Shown in pieces: positions 5,112-5,300 of a stretch of 5,300 nucleotides of DNA (its first letter is position 1; every line of letters starts with the position of its first letter). The stretch is from Deltaproteobacteria bacterium. Its GTDB lineage: Bacteria > Myxococcota_A > Bradymonadia > UBA7976 > VGTA01. The notes beneath the pieces are model-generated. The model made no database searches, was not told the origin of the DNA, and worked only from the letters and a program-made list of their open reading frames with translations. The translations under genes were made by a program, and so were the position numbers. The stretch spans positions 1 through 5,300 of the forward strand of contig VGTA01000293.1 of NCBI GenBank assembly GCA_016874875.1, written 5' to 3'.

Positions 5112-5120
5112 GACCCTCAT
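5093..5120 (+). repeat. 11-base direct repeat, about 2.5 copies
   Basis: CCTCACCCGAC occurs at 5093-5103 and again at 5104-5114, followed by a partial copy CCTCAT (5115-5120) that reaches the lpd stop. The repeat supplies the right arms of the nested hairpins, so several alternative pairings with the G-rich left side are possible. Confidence 0.7.
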
Positions 5121-5300
5121 CAGATGTGGATCGCCCGCCCATCCACCGCCAGCGCCGCCTCCTTGAGCAGCTCCGCGAGCGTCGGGTGCGCGTGACAGCT
5201 CCGCGCCACGTCCTCCGCGCTCGCCCCGAAGTCCATGGACACCGCCGCCTCCGCGATCAGGTCGCCCGCGTGCGCGCCGATGATGTGGACGCCGAGGAGG
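5120..5300 (-). CDS. lpd: Dihydrolipoamide dehydrogenase, C-terminal end (5' partial)
   Basis: The minus strand encodes the last 59 residues of the E3 flavoprotein, which reoxidises dihydrolipoamide with NAD+ in the pyruvate and 2-oxoglutarate dehydrogenase complexes and the glycine cleavage system. The visible sequence runs from LLGVHIIGAHAGDLIAEAA through MDFGASAEDVARSCHAHPTL to AVDGRAIHI and the stop at 5120-5122. This is the standard dimerisation-domain ending. HAHPTLAE carries the conserved catalytic His-Glu pair at the dimer interface. The FAD- and NAD-binding domains and the redox disulfide lie off the right edge. The gene converges on the carotenoid oxygenase across 48 bases. HAHPT and the IHI ending favour lipoamide dehydrogenase over glutathione or mercuric reductase relatives. 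Confidence 0.93.
   Translation of the reverse strand, partial: LLGVHIIGAHAGDLIAEAAVSMDFGASAEDVARSCHAHPTLAELLKEAALAVDGRAIHI

Overview
The window comes from a very GC-rich bacterial chromosome. Codon third positions are overwhelmingly G or C, and proteins are rich in Ala, Arg, Leu and Gly. A zinc amidase next to tsaE, a lipase-maturation-factor-like membrane protein and a Tat-type lipoprotein carotenoid oxygenase together suggest a Gram-negative of the Myxococcota/Bradymonadota (delta-type) kind. That placement is inference; no marker here fixes the taxon.

Layout, left to right. (1) The 3' part of tsaE (t6A tRNA modification ATPase), entering from the left edge and ending at 491. (2) A promoter, a tRNA-Thr(CGT) gene (566-638) and its intrinsic terminator. 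(3) An N-acetylmuramoyl-L-alanine amidase (Amidase_3), ending at 1511, whose only ATG that includes the whole signal peptide lies inside the tRNA. Its own terminator hairpin is embedded in its last codons. (4) A multi-pass lipase maturation factor (LMF1-like) protein ending at 3243. It has a perfect palindrome at its 5' end and a run of 17 C near its 3' end. (5) An in-frame, coding-like stretch of 64 codons right after the LMF stop, possibly the tail of a lost alpha/beta-hydrolase. (6) An AT-richer intergenic promoter region (3439-3610). (7) A complete carotenoid oxygenase with a Tat lipoprotein signal (3611-5071). (8) Nested hairpins, then the 3' end of dihydrolipoamide dehydrogenase on the minus strand (5120-5300), convergent with the oxygenase.

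How the parts relate. tsaE followed by a cell-wall amidase resembles the enterobacterial yjeE-amiB pair. Here the two are split by a tRNA-Thr gene, whose product belongs to the ANN-decoding class that TsaE helps modify at A37. The LMF-like protein and the possible hydrolase tail may be what is left of a lipase plus lipase-folding-factor module. The oxygenase appears to be a single-gene unit with its own promoter. The lpd gene is ordinary central metabolism.

No complete new system is evident. The items most worth a second look are the tRNA/amidase start conflict, the C17 tract, the coding-like sequence after the LMF stop, the palindrome at the LMF start and the exported carotenoid oxygenase.
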